Origin: Ornithobacterium rhinotracheale
GTDB taxonomy: Bacteria > Bacteroidota > Bacteroidia > Flavobacteriales > Weeksellaceae
Length of the DNA stretch: 64,000 nucleotides
Direction: 5' to 3'
NCBI RefSeq assembly: GCF_004088395.1
Contig: NZ_CP035107.1
Location: forward strand, 945,001 to 1,009,000
Shown here: in pieces, positions 26,154 to 35,849 of the stretch
Layout of the letters: each line of letters begins with the position of its first letter
Numbering within the stretch: the first letter of the stretch is position 1
Notes under the pieces: model-generated
Databases searched by the model: none
What the model saw: the letters and a program-made list of their open reading frames with translations, nothing else
What the model was told of the DNA's origin: nothing
Program-made: the position numbers and the translations under genes

Positions 26154-26738
26154 ATGGAAATAAAAGATATCAATCAACTAGATTTAAATAGAACTTACAC
26201 ATATGCTGATTACTTAATGTGGAAATTTCAGGAGCGTTTAGAGCTTATAAAAGGTAGAGTCTTTAAAATGAGCCCAGCTCCTGCCGTTAAACATCAAAAG
26301 ATTTCAATGAATCTAAGTGGCGAGATGTATCCATACTTTAAAAATAAAAAATGTGAATTATTTACCGCTCCCTTTGATGTTCGATTGACTACAAAGAATA
26401 AAAAAAATAATGAGATAACCACGGTGGTTCAGCCAGATTTGTGCGTAATTTGCGACCCAGAAAAACTGGATGAAAAAGGATGTATAGGCTCTCCTGATTT
26501 AATTGTAGAGATCCTTTCGCCTGGTAATTCTAAAAAAGAAATGCAAATTAAATATGAGCTCTATGAAGAAAGTGGCGTTACTGAATATTGGGTAGTAAGG
26601 TCTACCTATGAGGAAATTCAAGTTTTCGTTTTAAATAATGGAAAATATGAATTAAAAGGAATTTTTATAGCAGATGATATTTTGACTTCCTTTAAATTTC
26701 CTGATTTGAAAATAGATTTAAAAGAAGTTTTTAAGTAA
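26154..26738 (+). CDS. Uma2-family (DUF820) putative restriction endonuclease-like protein
   Basis: 194 residues. The PD-(D/E)xK core is visible: VVQPDLCVICDP (PD motif, about residues 95-106) and SPDLIVEILSPGNSKKEMQIK (ExL/K region, about 120-140), followed by YELYEESGVTEYWVV. Uma2 proteins are abundant, sometimes in multi-copy families, and have no settled role; nuclease activity is inferred from the fold. It has its own promoter and a terminator at 26765. It lies in the accessory island, not near a methylase, so a classical restriction role is unlikely. Confidence 0.85.
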   Translation: MEIKDINQLDLNRTYTYADYLMWKFQERLELIKGRVFKMSPAPAVKHQKISMNLSGEMYPYFKNKKCELFTAPFDVRLTTKNKKNNEITTVVQPDLCVICDPEKLDEKGCIGSPDLIVEILSPGNSKKEMQIKYELYEESGVTEYWVVRSTYEEIQVFVLNNGKYELKGIFIADDILTSFKFPDLKIDLKEVFK

Positions 26739-26764
26739 GCCTAAATTAATTGCTACAGAATTAG

Positions 26765-26799
26765 AAGTGATGTGAGAAAATCTCTCATCACTTTTTTGA
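26765..26799 (+). terminator. terminator after the Uma2 gene
   Basis: Stem AAGTGATG-T-GAGA / TCTC-T-CATCACTT with a short A loop, followed by six T. Confidence 0.85.
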
Positions 26800-27233
26800 T
26801 ATAAAAAAAATTCCACTACTGAAAAAATTAGGTATACTTAAAGTAATAGGTTCAAAAGGTCCCCACTTTCAAAATCGGGGACTAAAATCGGCTTACTCTA
26901 TTAGATTTTATTATACTTCGTTAGAACTTAAAAATTTATAAATTATTGTTTTTCAAATATTTCATACTTTATTAGACTTTATTTTACTATAAGTTAAAAT
27001 CTCTCTCTCCACAGTCTTTTCTGTTTTTCAATTAATTACAAACGGAAAGGGACTAAAACAGGGATTAAGTTGAAAAACTTAGTCCCTGTTTGGTTTAAAT
27101 CAATTAGGGTGCGTAAATTGTTGCGTGGTTACTTCGGTTAATATCTTATTATTCAGTGATTTAATTTTTCGTCACTTACTTCTTAATATTATATATTTCA
27201 AAATTTAGTATTTTTGTAGCATAAAGAAATTCC
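26800..27233. other. non-coding stretch with two hairpins
   Basis: No convincing gene. It contains a small GTCCCC/GGGGAC hairpin (26859-26882) and a 15-bp stem AAACAGGGATTAAGT / ACTTAGTCCCTGTTT (27056-27070 / 27077-27091). The second resembles a terminator without a gene in front. Probably debris of insertions. Confidence 0.5.
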
Positions 27234-27714
27234 ATGAAACACTTTATAGAAAAATATATCAATCCATTTACCGATTACGGCTTTAAAAAAATCTTTGGTG
27301 AAGAGCCAAATAAGGACTTGCTATTAGATTTTTTGAACGAGTTGCTCTACGAGGAGCAAGGCAGAATTGTGAGTTTGACTTATCTGAAAAACGAACATTT
27401 GAGTTCAAGTGAACTCGATCGCAAAGCGATATTTGATTTGTATTGCGAAAACGAAAAAGGCGAAAAATTTATTGTAGAACTTCAAAAAGCCAAACAAAAT
27501 TTTTTTAAAGACAGAACCTTATATTATTCCACATTTCCCATTAGAGAGCAAGCTCAAAAAGCAGATTGGAACTATGAGTTGAAAGCTGTGTCACAATTGC
27601 TATTTTGGATTTTGTTTTTGATGAGGATAAAGAAAATGCTGAAAAATTCCGCTATGATATAAAATTATCGGACATTGAAACTAACAAGGTTTTCTATGAT
27701 AAATTTACTTTTAT
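27234..27714 (+). pseudogene. Rpn/PDDEXK-family nuclease (transposase_31-like), frameshifted and cut by an IS
   Basis: Starts MKHFIEKYINPFTDYGFKKI followed by FGEEPNKDLLLDFLNELL, the standard N-terminus of this family, with the nuclease core DLYCENEKGEKFIVELQKAKQ. These proteins promote recombination or act as DNA nucleases. After residue about 119 the normal continuation (AILDFVFDEDKENAEKF...) is in the +1/-1 neighbouring frame, so one base was gained or lost near 27590. At 27715 an IS982-family element ends the gene. The rest is not found beyond the IS. Confidence 0.82.
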
Positions 27715-28276
27715 ACCTGAGTTCGATTAATATTTTAAGGGAAATAAGTTGTATAAAAAGAGAAATAGTTGTATTTTTAAGTTTTTAAAATTCAATTATT
27801 TAACAACTATTTCTCATGATTAATTACCACAAAATTACGGATATTTTTTGTATTGTTGATGACTTTTGTAATGATTTTGAAAAATTCACTCAACCTTTTC
27901 TTCTCGGAAAGCCTCTCAAAAAGAAACCTAAAATCAGTAACGCTGAAACAACTTTTACAACATTCAAAAAAACTGTATTTCAGCGGATTGCACTACATTT
28001 CTTTTATAAATATTACTCCGAAACAACATGAAAAACTCTCTTATGACTATGTCTGACAAGATTTTGCTTAGAAAGTGCTCCATCATAGAGACAGTGAATG
28101 ACGAGCTAAAAAACATTTGCCAAATTGAGCACTCCAGGCATCGTTCAATAGGAAATTTTATGACCAACTTAGTGGCAGGAATTATTGCCTATCACTTTCT
28201 TCCTAAAAAACCATCATTAAAATATGAATCTCTGAAAACTAATCAATTAGCTATGTTTTATTAATCGAATTCAGGT
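27715..28276 (+). mobile_element. internally deleted ISRa1-like IS982-family element
   Basis: 562 bp. The outer parts are nearly identical to the complete copy at 11995-13004, with the same terminal repeats. About 530 bp of the transposase gene (from after codon about 45 to about residue 217) is replaced by some 65 bp of unrelated filler (about 27952-28018). No clear target duplication beyond a possible TAT. Non-autonomous. Confidence 0.9.
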
Positions 28277-28457
28277 TATCAGGAATAAAATTAAATTTTT
28301 CATAATTGAAGATTTAATCAAAATTCTATTTTAACCATTTAAAAACATGAAATTCATTATTTTAAAAATGAGGTAACATTCAGTTATAATCAAAACCTAC
28401 TTATTTTAGAATCATTAAAACTTTTAAAAATCATAGCAAAATCATTTTTAAATAAAG

Positions 28458-28465
28458 TATCTTTG
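28458..28465 (+). promoter_or_regulatory. -7 element of serC
   Basis: TATCTTTG, 12-18 bp ahead of the two possible serC start codons. It implies a very short leader. Confidence 0.5.
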
Positions 28466-28477
28466 CATATAAATTAA

Positions 28478-29554
28478 ATGCAAATGAAGAAGCATAATTT
28501 TTGTGCAGGACCTTGTATATTGCCACAGAGCGTATTTGAGCAAGCGGCAGAAGCAGTCAGAGATTTCAACGGAAAAGGATTATCGATATTAGAGATTTCA
28601 CACCGTAGTGAGGCATTTCAAGAAGTATTGCACGATGCGCGAAAGCTACTCAAAGAGCTCATGCAGCTCAACAACGAATTCACCGTTTTGTTTCTACAAG
28701 GGGGCGCAAGTTTGCAATTTGCCATGGTGCCTTATAATTTTGCTAAAGCAGGCGATCACCCTGCGTATTTAGACAGTGGTCGCTGGGCAAATAATGCCAT
28801 TCTCGAAGCAGAAAAACTATGCAAGCCCAATGTTGTAGCCAGTTCAGCCAAAGATAATTACACATATATTCCCAAAGATTATCTAATAGATTCATCTGCA
28901 CCATATTTCCATTGCACATCAAACAATACCATTTACGGGACCCAGATGAAATCGTTTCCTAAAACCAATGTGCCATTGGTGTGTGACATGTCATCAGATA
29001 TTTTAAGTCGTGAGATAGATTTTAATCAATTTGCACTCATTTATGCAGGCGCTCAGAAAAATATCGGAACAGCGGGGGCTACCATTGTAGCCGTTCGAGA
29101 AGATATGTTGCAAATCAATCCAGAGCGAGAAATGCTTTCATACCTAAATTATAGAGAGCACAAGGCAAAAGACAGCTGCTTCAACACTTCGCCTGTTTTT
29201 GCGATTTATACCGCTTATTTAAATCTTTTATGGCTTAAGGAAAAAGGAGGCGTTTCAGCCATTGAAAAAATAAACAATCAAAAAGCAGCATTGCTTTACC
29301 AAGAAATCGACCGAAATCCACTTTTTAAAGGCGTAGCAGCCGAGGAAGACCGTTCCAATATGAATGTAACTTTTGTGCTAAATGATACTGCTTTGAGCGA
29401 AAAATTTGCTCAAATTTGTAAAGAAGCAGGCGTGGAAGCACTCAAAGGACACCGAAGCGTGGGTGGATACCGTGCAAGTTTGTACAATGCTTTGCCACTT
29501 GAAAGTGTGCAAGTTTTGGTAGATTGTATGAAACATTTAGAACAAAAAGCTTAA
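28478..29554 (+). CDS. serC: phosphoserine aminotransferase
   Basis: 358 residues. PLP enzyme converting 3-phosphohydroxypyruvate to phosphoserine in serine synthesis (also used in pyridoxal phosphate synthesis). The N-terminal NFCAGPCILPQSV, the substrate loop ISHRSEAFQ, FLQGGASLQF and the PLP-lysine segment IYAGAQKNIGTAG are clear. ATG at 28478 or 28484 (MKKHNFCAGP) can serve; the nearby -7 element favours the second or a near-leaderless message. It is followed by serA after 34 bp, so the two steps of the pathway are co-transcribed. Confidence 0.95.
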   Translation: MQMKKHNFCAGPCILPQSVFEQAAEAVRDFNGKGLSILEISHRSEAFQEVLHDARKLLKELMQLNNEFTVLFLQGGASLQFAMVPYNFAKAGDHPAYLDSGRWANNAILEAEKLCKPNVVASSAKDNYTYIPKDYLIDSSAPYFHCTSNNTIYGTQMKSFPKTNVPLVCDMSSDILSREIDFNQFALIYAGAQKNIGTAGATIVAVREDMLQINPEREMLSYLNYREHKAKDSCFNTSPVFAIYTAYLNLLWLKEKGGVSAIEKINNQKAALLYQEIDRNPLFKGVAAEEDRSNMNVTFVLNDTALSEKFAQICKEAGVEALKGHRSVGGYRASLYNALPLESVQVLVDCMKHLEQKA

Positions 29555-29588
29555 TTTTTTTTCAAAGACTAAAAACCAAAGATTACCA

Positions 29589-30557
29589 ATGAATATACTC
29601 ATCAACGACGGAATTTCTGCTAAAGGAGGGAAAATGTTGCAAGAAGCAGGATTTACATTATTTACACAAAAAGTTCCGCAAGAGAAACTCATAAAATTCA
29701 TGCGCGACAAAAACATCGAAATCCTTTTGGTGCGCAGCGCAACGCAGGTGCCGATGGAAGTGATGGAGGATGTGCCTTCTCTAAAGCTCATCGGTCGTGG
29801 AGGAACGGGATTAGACAACATCGATGTTGATTTTGCCGATCAAGTAGGCGTACAAGTCATCAATACGCCCAACGCAGCAGCACAATCGGTAGCAGAACTT
29901 ACGATGGCGCATTTGTTGGGTTTGGCAAGAAATCTTCACGATTCCAATAGAAATATGCCACTCGAGGGCGATGTCAATTTCAATCAATTAAAGAAAGATT
30001 ACGCCAATGCCGTTGAGCTAAAGGGCAAAGTGCTAGGCATCATCGGTTATGGTAGAATTGGTCGAAAAGTAGCCGAAATGGCACTGGGACTAGGCATGCG
30101 TGTCATGGGCGTTAAGCAAGACAGCCATCCAGAAAATAAAGATGATGTAACTTTGGAATTCTATGACGGACAAACGGTTACAATCAAAGTGCCACTCGTG
30201 GATTTAGACGATGTTTTAAAACTTTCAGATTTTATAACTATTCACACACCGAAGCAAGATCGCTATTTGCTTGATGAATTGGCATTTAGCAAAATGAAGG
30301 ACGGCGTATTCATTGTAAATGTTGCGCGTGGTGGCGTTTTGGACGAAGTTGCTTTGGTTAAAGCCATAGACGATGGCAAAGTGCGAGGTGCGGCACTCGA
30401 TGTGTTTGAAAACGAGCCAAATCCAGCTTTGCAGATTTTGATGCATCCACAGCTTTCGCTTTCTCCACATGTGGGCGGAAACACCAAGGAAGCGCAAGAC
30501 AGAATTGGCGAAGAATTGGCAGAGCAAATCATCAAAATTTTTGGTCGTCAAAACTAA
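29589..30557 (+). CDS. serA: D-3-phosphoglycerate dehydrogenase (short form)
   Basis: 322 residues. NAD-dependent oxidation of 3-phosphoglycerate, the first committed step to serine. Rossmann motif GYGRIGRKVAEMALGLGM (about residues 149-166), active-site region VNVARGGVLDE (Arg) and HVGGNTKEAQDRIGEE (His). No C-terminal ACT domain, so serine feedback through ACT is not expected. It lies directly behind serC; D-2-hydroxyacid dehydrogenases of other specificity look similar, but the context makes SerA likely. Confidence 0.9.
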   Translation: MNILINDGISAKGGKMLQEAGFTLFTQKVPQEKLIKFMRDKNIEILLVRSATQVPMEVMEDVPSLKLIGRGGTGLDNIDVDFADQVGVQVINTPNAAAQSVAELTMAHLLGLARNLHDSNRNMPLEGDVNFNQLKKDYANAVELKGKVLGIIGYGRIGRKVAEMALGLGMRVMGVKQDSHPENKDDVTLEFYDGQTVTIKVPLVDLDDVLKLSDFITIHTPKQDRYLLDELAFSKMKDGVFIVNVARGGVLDEVALVKAIDDGKVRGAALDVFENEPNPALQILMHPQLSLSPHVGGNTKEAQDRIGEELAEQIIKIFGRQN

Positions 30558-30560
30558 AAT

Positions 30561-31571
30561 ATGCACTCTTTTTTTAATAAATATACCTTAATCTTTAAGC
30601 GAGCAGGGGGCACTTCGCGCGGCATTTTGCATACCAAATCCACTTATTTTATTTATATTGAAAACGAGGGATTTACCGCCATGGGTGAGTGCAATTTATT
30701 TGAAGGATTAAGTGCTGATGATGTACCCGAATACGAGCAGGTTTTAACCCAAGTGTGCCAAGAAATTGCTGATCAAAAAACTTTTGACTGGGAAAAATAT
30801 AGAAAATTTCCGTCCATTCAATTTGGGGTAGAGCAGGCGATGCTTTCGCTAAAACACCGAAAACAAGAATTTCTGTTTAACAACGCATTTTCTCGTGCCG
30901 AAAAAGGCATTCAAATCAATGGGCTGATTTGGATGGGCAGTGTGGAATTTATGCAAGAACAAATCAAGGAAAAATTAGCCCAAGGTTTTTCTTGTATTAA
31001 AATTAAAATCGGCACCAATTGGCAAGAAGAAAAAGCGATTTTAAAACAATTACGCCAGCAATTTTCTGTCGAGGATTTAGAGTTAAGAGTGGATGCCAAT
31101 GGCGCGTTTAGTTTTGAGCAAGCACAGGAAGTTTTGCAGGATTTAGCCAAGCTAAAAATTCATTCTATAGAACAGCCGATTAAGGCAGGAAATTGGGAAC
31201 AAATGGCAAAATTATGCCAAACAACGCCCACGCCCATCGCCTTGGATGAGGATCTCATCGGCGTGTTTGACATTGAACAAAAAGCGGATTTATTACAAAA
31301 AATTAATCCACAATATATTATTTTAAAACCTGCTTTAATAGGTGGTTTTCAAGGAAGTAGGGAGTGGATACAATTGGCAGAACAGCAAAATATCGCTTGG
31401 TGGATTACTTCTGCACTCGAGAGCAATGTTGGGCTGAATGCCATTGCGCAATTCACTGCCGAGTTTGATAATGATTTGCCACAAGGTTTGGGCACTGGCG
31501 GATTGTTTACCAATAATATTGCGGCGGATTTAGTCGTGCGTGGCGAAAAACTTTGGCGCACACAAAAATAA
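30561..31571 (+). CDS. menC: o-succinylbenzoate synthase
   Basis: 336 residues, enolase superfamily. Dehydrates SHCHC to o-succinylbenzoate in menaquinone synthesis. Seen are KIKIGTNWQEE (catalytic Lys pair, about residue 145), LRVDANGAF (metal Asp), SIEQPI (metal Glu), ALDEDL (metal Asp) and ILKPALIGG (catalytic Lys). It starts 3 bp after serA and is followed by menE after 5 bp, so serC-serA-menC-menE form one unit. Identification as MenC rather than a dipeptide epimerase rests on menE next door. Confidence 0.92.
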   Translation: MHSFFNKYTLIFKRAGGTSRGILHTKSTYFIYIENEGFTAMGECNLFEGLSADDVPEYEQVLTQVCQEIADQKTFDWEKYRKFPSIQFGVEQAMLSLKHRKQEFLFNNAFSRAEKGIQINGLIWMGSVEFMQEQIKEKLAQGFSCIKIKIGTNWQEEKAILKQLRQQFSVEDLELRVDANGAFSFEQAQEVLQDLAKLKIHSIEQPIKAGNWEQMAKLCQTTPTPIALDEDLIGVFDIEQKADLLQKINPQYIILKPALIGGFQGSREWIQLAEQQNIAWWITSALESNVGLNAIAQFTAEFDNDLPQGLGTGGLFTNNIAADLVVRGEKLWRTQK

Positions 31572-31576
31572 AAGCT

Positions 31577-32575
31577 ATGATTTTAGATTTTTCCTCTGGT
31601 AAATTTAACTTAAAAGAATCCCGAGCAAATGAGCCTTGGCAGCAGGAAATTCTTGATTTTGTGGAAGAATATCTAAGCCAAAACCAGATTACAGCGCACA
31701 CCTCTGGCTCAACGGGGAAGCCCAAAGAAATTCTCTTGCCAAAGCCTGCAATGCAGCATTCGGCAAGACTCACGGCAGATTTTTTAGGATTAAACAAAGG
31801 CGATTCAGCTTTGTTGTGCCTGCCAGCACAATACATTGCGGGCAAAATGATGATTGTGCGTGCGATAGAAATCGGATTTAAGCTTATTTGCATTAAACCC
31901 AAAAGCCTTGTGAAAATCCATGAAAATGTGGATTTTGCAGCACTCACGCCCATGCAAGCCGAGCGTTCGCTGGAATCTTTAAATAAGATGAAAAAAATAA
32001 TTCTCGGTGGTGCACCTGTAAACGAAAAGCTTGAAAACCAATTAAAAAATATAAATTCCGAATGTTTTGAAACCTACGGAATGACTGAAACGATTACACA
32101 TATTGCATTGCGAAAACTCAATGTGCAAAATTCATTTCACACGCTGGCAGAGATGCAGATTTCGCAAGATGAGCGAGCTTGTTTGAGGATTCAAACGCCT
32201 TATTTTCAGGAGCCGATTCAGACCAATGATGTGGTGGAAATTTTGGCTAAAAATGAATTTATGTGGCAAGGACGAGCCGATAATATCATCAATTCTGGAG
32301 GTTTAAAAATTAATCCCGAGCCAATTGAAGCCTTGCTAAAAAATTATATTCCGTGTAATTTTATCGTGGGAGGAATCAAAGATGAATTATTAGGCGAAAA
32401 ATTGGTTTTAATACTAGAAAGCGAAAAAGAGATTCCGCTTGAAATCCCCGCAGAGCTTTTGCCTAAAAATAAAATGCCAAAATCTGTTTTTTATGTAAAA
32501 GAATTCCCCAAAACACTCAGCGGAAAAGTGAAAAGAAAAGAGTGCGTTTTAGCTATTCAGTCCGACAAAAAATAG
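31577..32575 (+). CDS. menE: o-succinylbenzoate-CoA ligase
   Basis: About 332 residues, shorter than typical MenE but usual for Bacteroidota. AMP-forming ligase that activates o-succinylbenzoate for menaquinone synthesis. Phosphate loop HTSGSTGKPKEI, motif ETYGMTETITHIA, GRADNIINSGGLKINPEPIE and the C-terminal lysine region FPKTLSGKVKRKE. The ATG at 31577 is chosen since it follows the menC stop by 5 bp; an upstream start (31553) would overlap menC. Confidence 0.92.
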   Translation: MILDFSSGKFNLKESRANEPWQQEILDFVEEYLSQNQITAHTSGSTGKPKEILLPKPAMQHSARLTADFLGLNKGDSALLCLPAQYIAGKMMIVRAIEIGFKLICIKPKSLVKIHENVDFAALTPMQAERSLESLNKMKKIILGGAPVNEKLENQLKNINSECFETYGMTETITHIALRKLNVQNSFHTLAEMQISQDERACLRIQTPYFQEPIQTNDVVEILAKNEFMWQGRADNIINSGGLKINPEPIEALLKNYIPCNFIVGGIKDELLGEKLVLILESEKEIPLEIPAELLPKNKMPKSVFYVKEFPKTLSGKVKRKECVLAIQSDKK

Positions 32576-32606
32576 CTTAAAAATCGTTTTTTTTAATCCC
32601 ATTTCG

Positions 32607-32614
32607 TACCTTTG
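32607..32614 (+). promoter_or_regulatory. -7 element of ypdA
   Basis: TACCTTTG, 4 bp ahead of the ypdA ATG, implying a leaderless or near-leaderless message. Confidence 0.45.
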
Positions 32615-32618
32615 ACTC

Positions 32619-33581
32619 ATGAAAAATACTTACGATATTGCAATCATTGGGGCAGGACCTATGGGCATTGCTACGGCGATTGAAGCCAAAGCCAATGGAT
32701 TGTCTCATATAGTTTTAGAAAAAGGGAGTTTGGTCAATTCGGTGTATCATTTTCCTAAGAGCATGATTTTCTTTTCCACTTCAGAAAAATTAGAAATCGG
32801 GGGCGTGCCTTTTGTTTCTATCAACGAAAAACCAAAACGCGACGAAGCACTTGAATACTATCGCCGTGTGGCACAAAAATGGGAATTGAACGTCCACACC
32901 ATGGAGGAAGTTGTGGAGGTGAAAAAGGAAGAAAATACCTTTCGTGTAGTATCTGAGAAAGATGCTTATTTTGCCAAAAATGTGGTGGTGGCAACGGGCT
33001 TCTATGACGAGCCAAATTTGCTGAATGTTCCAGGCGAAAGTTTGCCGAAAGTGTCTCATTATTTTGATGATGCGCATCCCTACATCGGGAAAAAGGTGGC
33101 AGTGATTGGTGCAGCCAATAGTGCAACGCAGGTGGCACTTGAGCTTTTCTACAAAGGGGCAGATGTGAGTCTTATCGTGCGTGATGCCGAAATTGGGCAA
33201 AATGTAAAATATTGGATCCGCCCAAATATCGTAAATCGCATTAAATCAGGAGAAATTACAGGTTTCTACAACACGAGCGTACAAGAAATTACGCCCAATT
33301 CCATTATTTTAAAAACGCCAGAAGGGGTGCAAGAAATAGAAAACGATTTTGTTTTTGCCATGATTGGTTATCATCCCAATTATCAATTTTTGGAAAAAAT
33401 CGGCATCAACTGCGAAACCGACCCGTTCCGTACGCCCGATTTTAAAGAAGATTCGCACATGACCAATATCGAGGGGCTCTATGTTGCAGGTGTAGTGTGC
33501 GGGGGCGGAAATACCAGCCGTTTCTTCATCGAAAACTCAAAAGAGCACGCACAAGCCATTATTCAAAATATTTTAAAATAA
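32619..33581 (+). CDS. ypdA: YpdA-family bacillithiol disulfide reductase
   Basis: 320 residues. FAD/NADPH flavoprotein that reduces bacillithiol disulfide, the low-molecular-weight thiol used by Bacillota and many Bacteroidota. FAD-binding IIGAGPMGIATAIEAK (residues about 9-24), the NADPH-binding Rossmann motif VIGAANSATQVALELF (about 165-180), and C-terminal GLYVAGVVCGGGNTSRFFIE. There is no CxxC pair of thioredoxin reductases, as expected for YpdA. It stands alone with its own promoter and terminator. Confidence 0.9.
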   Translation: MKNTYDIAIIGAGPMGIATAIEAKANGLSHIVLEKGSLVNSVYHFPKSMIFFSTSEKLEIGGVPFVSINEKPKRDEALEYYRRVAQKWELNVHTMEEVVEVKKEENTFRVVSEKDAYFAKNVVVATGFYDEPNLLNVPGESLPKVSHYFDDAHPYIGKKVAVIGAANSATQVALELFYKGADVSLIVRDAEIGQNVKYWIRPNIVNRIKSGEITGFYNTSVQEITPNSIILKTPEGVQEIENDFVFAMIGYHPNYQFLEKIGINCETDPFRTPDFKEDSHMTNIEGLYVAGVVCGGGNTSRFFIENSKEHAQAIIQNILK

Positions 33582-33599
33582 ATCGTAAGGAATATTATT

Positions 33600-33637
33600 C
33601 AAAAACCCCACAAAATTTGATTTTTGTAGGGTTTTTG
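33600..33637 (+). terminator. terminator after ypdA
   Basis: Stem CAAAAACCC-CACAAAA paired with TTTTGT-A-GGGTTTTTG around a TTTGA-type loop. It lies 18 bp after the stop codon. Confidence 0.8.
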
Positions 33638-33705
33638 AATTATGGATTGTTAGTAAGTACATTAGAAATGGTATAGGCTAAATTAATGTTTGAGAAATAG
33701 AATTA

Positions 33706-34323
33706 TTAAGGTTTATAAGGTTTTTCTTTCTCATTATTGTTGTAGTATTCTGTAATGATTTGATATTGCTTTTCAGTCAAAAGTAAGGCGTGTAAATCAT
33801 TTCCAGAATAAAGCAAATAAAATTGTTCGTTTATTCCTTTCATATTCAAGATTTTATTTACTTTTTTAAAGAAATTCCTAGGCGCAGTATCCCAAAAAGT
33901 TTCATTGTCCATATCTGATTTTGTGTATAGCTTAAATTTTTCATTATTGATTTTTATTTCGAGGCTATTTTCGTAATCAAATGTCTTTTTCACATTTAAT
34001 GCAATATTTCTCTTTCCTAAAATAAAGTTTAATTTAGGCATGAAAAAATCAAAATTAAATTCTGAAAGTTCTTCTGCATCAATGTGAACTATTTTGCAGT
34101 TTTCTTCGCTGAAGATATCAAACGAATCTATGAGATTATTTTTTAAATCATTGATGGTATTTTTGTCAGCGAATTGCAAAAAATTATTATCAAGAAGTTT
34201 TTTTGCGTATATGTTGTTTCTGACTTGTAGTTTCGTTTTTGGATTTAAAACTTTACCACAAGAAAAGAATATAATAAAAATAATTAAAAATAGACCAAAG
34301 ATTAGATAGTTTGAATTTACCAT
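33706..34323 (-). CDS. hypothetical lipoprotein (205 aa)
   Basis: The N-terminal hydrophobic segment (LIFGLFLIIFIIFF) ends in SCGK, a lipobox, so the protein is probably membrane-anchored by lipid. The rest is rich in Asn, Lys and aromatic residues (FDYENSLEIKINNEKFKLY; NEQFYLLYSGNDLHALLL). No family is recognised. Unusually AT-rich for the neighbourhood, which may point to acquisition. It is convergent with ypdA and divergent from the RclA-like gene. Confidence 0.65.
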   Translation of the reverse strand: MVNSNYLIFGLFLIIFIIFFSCGKVLNPKTKLQVRNNIYAKKLLDNNFLQFADKNTINDLKNNLIDSFDIFSEENCKIVHIDAEELSEFNFDFFMPKLNFILGKRNIALNVKKTFDYENSLEIKINNEKFKLYTKSDMDNETFWDTAPRNFFKKVNKILNMKGINEQFYLLYSGNDLHALLLTEKQYQIITEYYNNNEKEKPYKP

Positions 34324-34481
34324 TTTATTACAAGTTATAGTAACGCCAATAAAATTACAAAAAGAATAATAAACAAAGGCATTTTAATTATTGAAATCTC
34401 AATTAGTTAAAAAATTATTTGTGTAATCACTACATTATTGAACGATTTTTGCAGTGAACTTGCTACAATTATAAAACGACT

Positions 34482-35828
34482 ATGGAAAAAGTAGAAAATT
34501 TAATCATAGGTTTTGGTAAAGCGGGCAAAACGCTCGCAGTGGATTTAGTCAAAGCCGGACAATCTGTAATTTTAGTAGAACAATCTCCCAAAATGTATGG
34601 CGGAACCTGTATTAATGTAGGTTGTATTCCGTCTAAAAAGTTGGCTTTCTTGGCGCACGACAAGCGCGCTGTGCAGAAAGAAGGTGCCATCACTTTGGGC
34701 GAGGCAGTGAATGAAAAAGATGCTTTAATCGAGAAATTAAACAAAGCCAATTACGACAAAGTGGCAAAAGTAGCCAAAGTAGTAACGGGCAAAGCAAGTT
34801 TTGTAGATGCCAACACCGTAAAAGTTGCACTTGCCGACGGGGGAGAAGAAACCATCTCTGCCGAGAGAATTTTCATCAACACAGGAGCCAAAAACTGGGC
34901 ACCACCGATTGAGGGCTTAAAAGACAATCCGTTTGTGTACGACAGCACAAGCATTATGGAACTCCAAAAAGCACCGAATCATTTAGTAATAATTGGTGGA
35001 GGCTACATCGGTCTTGAGTTTGCGTTTACCTTGTCGGAATTTGGAACCAAAGTAACCATTCTTGAGACTAGCGATACCTTTGTTCCGCGCGAGGACAGAG
35101 AAATTGCGGCAGAATTAGAAAAAATCATGAATTCTCGCAATATCGAGATTAAACTCAATCAAAAAGTAGAAAAAGTTACAGCAAAAGAGGATGTTGCAAT
35201 CGTGCAAACTGCCGATGGCGATTTAGAAGCCGAAGCGGTTTTGGTAGCCACAGGACGCCGTGCCAATGTACAAGATTTAGCTTTGGAAAATGCAGGCGTA
35301 AAATTGGCAGAACGAGGACATATTGAGGTGAATGAATATTTACAAACCAGCGTTCCGCATATTTGGGCAATGGGTGATGTAGCGGGCAGTCCGCAATTTA
35401 CATACATATCGCTAGATGATTACCGCGTAGTAAAAGACCAAATCTTAGGCAGCGGCGATCGCAGCACACGAGGCAGAACATTCCCATATGCCGTTTTTGT
35501 GGACCCGCCACTTGCCAATGTGGGCTTAACCGAGGCGGCAGCCAAAGAAAAAGGAATCAAAGTGCGTACAGCGAAATTACCAGCCGTAAATATCCCAAAA
35601 GCCAAAATCTTGGAACAAACCGATGGCTTGCTAAAAGCGGTGGTAGATGCCGAGACCGACCAAATTATCGGAGCGCAATTGTTGTGTGCAGAATCGCACG
35701 AAATCATTAATTTTTTGGATTTAGCGATTCGTCAAGGCATGACATGGCAAGAGGTGAGCAGTTACATTTTCACGCACCCAACGATGATTGAGTCGCTGAA
35801 TATGTTATTCGGTCAGTTTGCAGACTAA
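34482..35828 (+). CDS. rclA: RclA-like flavin disulfide reductase (hypothiocyanous acid / reactive chlorine defence)
   Basis: 448 residues. Class I pyridine nucleotide-disulfide oxidoreductase. N-terminal IIGFGKAGKTLAVDLVKAGQ (FAD), redox-active GGTCINVGCIPSKKL (CxxxxC, about residues 42-47), IIGGGYIGLEFAFTLSEFG (NADPH), and a dimerisation domain ending IFTHPTMIESLNMLF. The GFGKAGKT start, the PREDRE motif and FTYISLDDYRVVKDQILG are those of E. coli RclA rather than lipoamide dehydrogenase or MerA. RclA reduces hypothiocyanous acid and protects against reactive chlorine from phagocytes. A DUF417 (RclC-like) gene lies about 16 kb away. Confidence 0.85.
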   Translation: MEKVENLIIGFGKAGKTLAVDLVKAGQSVILVEQSPKMYGGTCINVGCIPSKKLAFLAHDKRAVQKEGAITLGEAVNEKDALIEKLNKANYDKVAKVAKVVTGKASFVDANTVKVALADGGEETISAERIFINTGAKNWAPPIEGLKDNPFVYDSTSIMELQKAPNHLVIIGGGYIGLEFAFTLSEFGTKVTILETSDTFVPREDREIAAELEKIMNSRNIEIKLNQKVEKVTAKEDVAIVQTADGDLEAEAVLVATGRRANVQDLALENAGVKLAERGHIEVNEYLQTSVPHIWAMGDVAGSPQFTYISLDDYRVVKDQILGSGDRSTRGRTFPYAVFVDPPLANVGLTEAAAKEKGIKVRTAKLPAVNIPKAKILEQTDGLLKAVVDAETDQIIGAQLLCAESHEIINFLDLAIRQGMTWQEVSSYIFTHPTMIESLNMLFGQFAD

Positions 35829-35849
35829 AATTAAAATCGTATAAAAATG

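Noticed and set aside
32790-33200. Open frame opposite to ypdA
   Set aside because: Histidine- and phenylalanine-rich shadow without features.
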